6,377 nt of DNA from contig DATDRM010000085.1 of NCBI GenBank assembly GCA_035291705.1, positions 1 through 6,377 on the forward strand, read 5' to 3'. Of this stretch, positions 5,904-6,377 are shown piece by piece (position 1 is the first letter of the stretch; the number at the start of each line of letters is the position of its first letter). The notes beneath the pieces are model-generated. The model was not told where the DNA came from, did no database searches, and saw only the letters and a program-made list of their open reading frames with translations. The position numbers and the translations under genes are program-made. Origin of the DNA: DATDRM01 sp035291705. Its GTDB lineage: Bacteria; Chloroflexota; Anaerolineae; Anaerolineales; UBA4823.

Positions 5904-6377
5904 TTAACCCCCTCCCCCTTTCAAATATATTCCGTCCGGATCAAGGTCTTCCCGCAGGATACGCAACTCTTCCGGTGAGAGTGGCTCGGTCACTCTAAGG
6001 TCAGCAGCGACTTTGAGCTCCCAACCCGTATTGGCGCGCGCCTGCTCGACATCGATGCCTGGGTGCAGAGCGGTCAGGGCCAGCTCCCCGCTCTCATCTG
6101 GTTCCAGGATGCCCAGGTCGGTGACCACCGCCTGTGGGCCAGCCCCGCGCAGCCGGGCTGCCTCGCGCTCCGCCCGCCCACCGAGGAAACCCGCTGAGGT
6201 ACGGAAGTCCACCTTCTCCGGGAAACGGCGCTTCTGGTGAGGGGTCATGATATAGCAGCGGTTGGCCCAGGCGGCGATCTCCATTGAACCGCCCGATCCG
6301 GGCAGGCGCACCTTGGGATGAGCATAATCGCCGATCACGGTGGCGTTGATGTTGCCGAAGCGGTCGATCTGCGCCCC
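5904..6377 (-). CDS. Family I CoA-transferase beta subunit (GctB/IpdB-like), partial
   Basis: The frame is open to the window edge; the visible part is 157 residues, the C-terminal portion of the protein. It shows GAQIDRFGNINAT, then VIGDYAHPKVRLPGSGGS, the glycine-rich oxyanion region typical of the beta subunit. HQKRRFPEKVDFRTSAGFLG and a TALHPGIDVEQARANTGW tail then match the glutaconate CoA-transferase B / IpdB group. The family moves CoA between acids, or in IpdAB opens a ring in a CoA thioester, working as an alpha-beta complex in the cytoplasm. The catalytic Glu, if present, lies upstream of the window, so true transferase activity cannot be checked. An alpha-subunit gene is expected just beyond the edge. 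The protein ends in KGGGG, whose codons double as the ribosome binding tract of CPBP. The first residue in the window is not the start; the GTG at 6338 is an internal Val. Confidence 0.9.
   Translation of the reverse strand, partial: GAQIDRFGNINATVIGDYAHPKVRLPGSGGSMEIAAWANRCYIMTPHQKRRFPEKVDFRTSAGFLGGRAEREAARLRGAGPQAVVTDLGILEPDESGELALTALHPGIDVEQARANTGWELKVAADLRVTEPLSPEELRILREDLDPDGIYLKGGGG
5908..5918 (-). promoter_or_regulatory. Ribosome binding tract of CPBP inside the CoA-transferase gene
   Basis: GGGGGAGGGGG on the minus strand contains GGAGG and is the only Shine-Dalgarno-like sequence for CPBP. It is made of the last Gly codons of the upstream gene and sits 11 bases (14 for GGAGG) before ATG 5896, rather far. 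The arrangement supports translational coupling of the two genes. Confidence 0.5.

Noticed and set aside
5673..5978. 101-codon plus-strand open frame across the CPBP/CoA-transferase junction
   Set aside because: It is antisense to two confident genes and consists of Arg/Lys-rich sequence typical of a reverse-strand reading.
6336..6338. GTG at 6338 as the start of the CoA-transferase gene
   Set aside because: The frame continues upstream to the window edge with conserved family sequence (QIDRFGNINAT), so this is an internal Val.

Overview
The window looks like a piece of a chromosome from a moderately GC-rich bacterium (about 58-60% GC in the core genes, by eye). The gene set suggests Chloroflexota, probably the Anaerolineae: a MutS2, a CPBP-family membrane protease, a family I CoA-transferase beta subunit and a DUF4160/DUF2442 pair. 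That taxonomic guess is inference; there is no rRNA or other marker gene here.

Layout. At the left edge is the tail of an unidentified plus-strand gene (1-75), followed by a complete mutS2 (120-2594, plus). mutS2 ends in a strong hairpin (2596-2632) that separates it from a convergent minus-strand gene series. Read in its direction of transcription, from the right edge, that series is: a CoA-transferase beta subunit cut by the window edge (5904-6377); a CPBP intramembrane metalloprotease (4973-5896); galactokinase galK (3734-4903); a small dual-specificity/tyrosine phosphatase (3260-3718); a broken DUF4160 gene (2943-3203); and an intact DUF2442 gene (2652-2924). CoA-transferase/CPBP and galK/phosphatase are separated by only 7 and 15 bases, so each pair is probably co-transcribed.

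The most interesting stretch is 2650-3260. It is much more AT-rich (about 44% GC by hand count of 2701-3240) than its neighbours and carries a DUF4160-DUF2442 gene pair. This is a widespread two-gene cassette of toxin-antitoxin-like layout with no established function. The DUF4160 gene has two in-frame stop codons, one where the family has a Trp and one where it has a Gln. Apart from these it can be read without a frameshift up to its natural stop, which abuts the DUF2442 gene. A perfect 6-bp inverted repeat with a 4-base spacer lies just upstream of the pair and could be its operator. This appears to be an acquired cassette that has recently lost one partner by point mutation.

The remaining genes are mostly housekeeping. 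MutS2 acts on DNA and/or collided ribosomes, GalK phosphorylates galactose, and the CoA-transferase belongs to acid/CoA metabolism. Nothing here amounts to a clearly new biological system. The small-scale oddities are the decayed cassette, an 8-codon ORF overlapping the CPBP start, a 14-bp repeat spanning the CPBP stop, and a phosphatase with Gly after its catalytic Arg.
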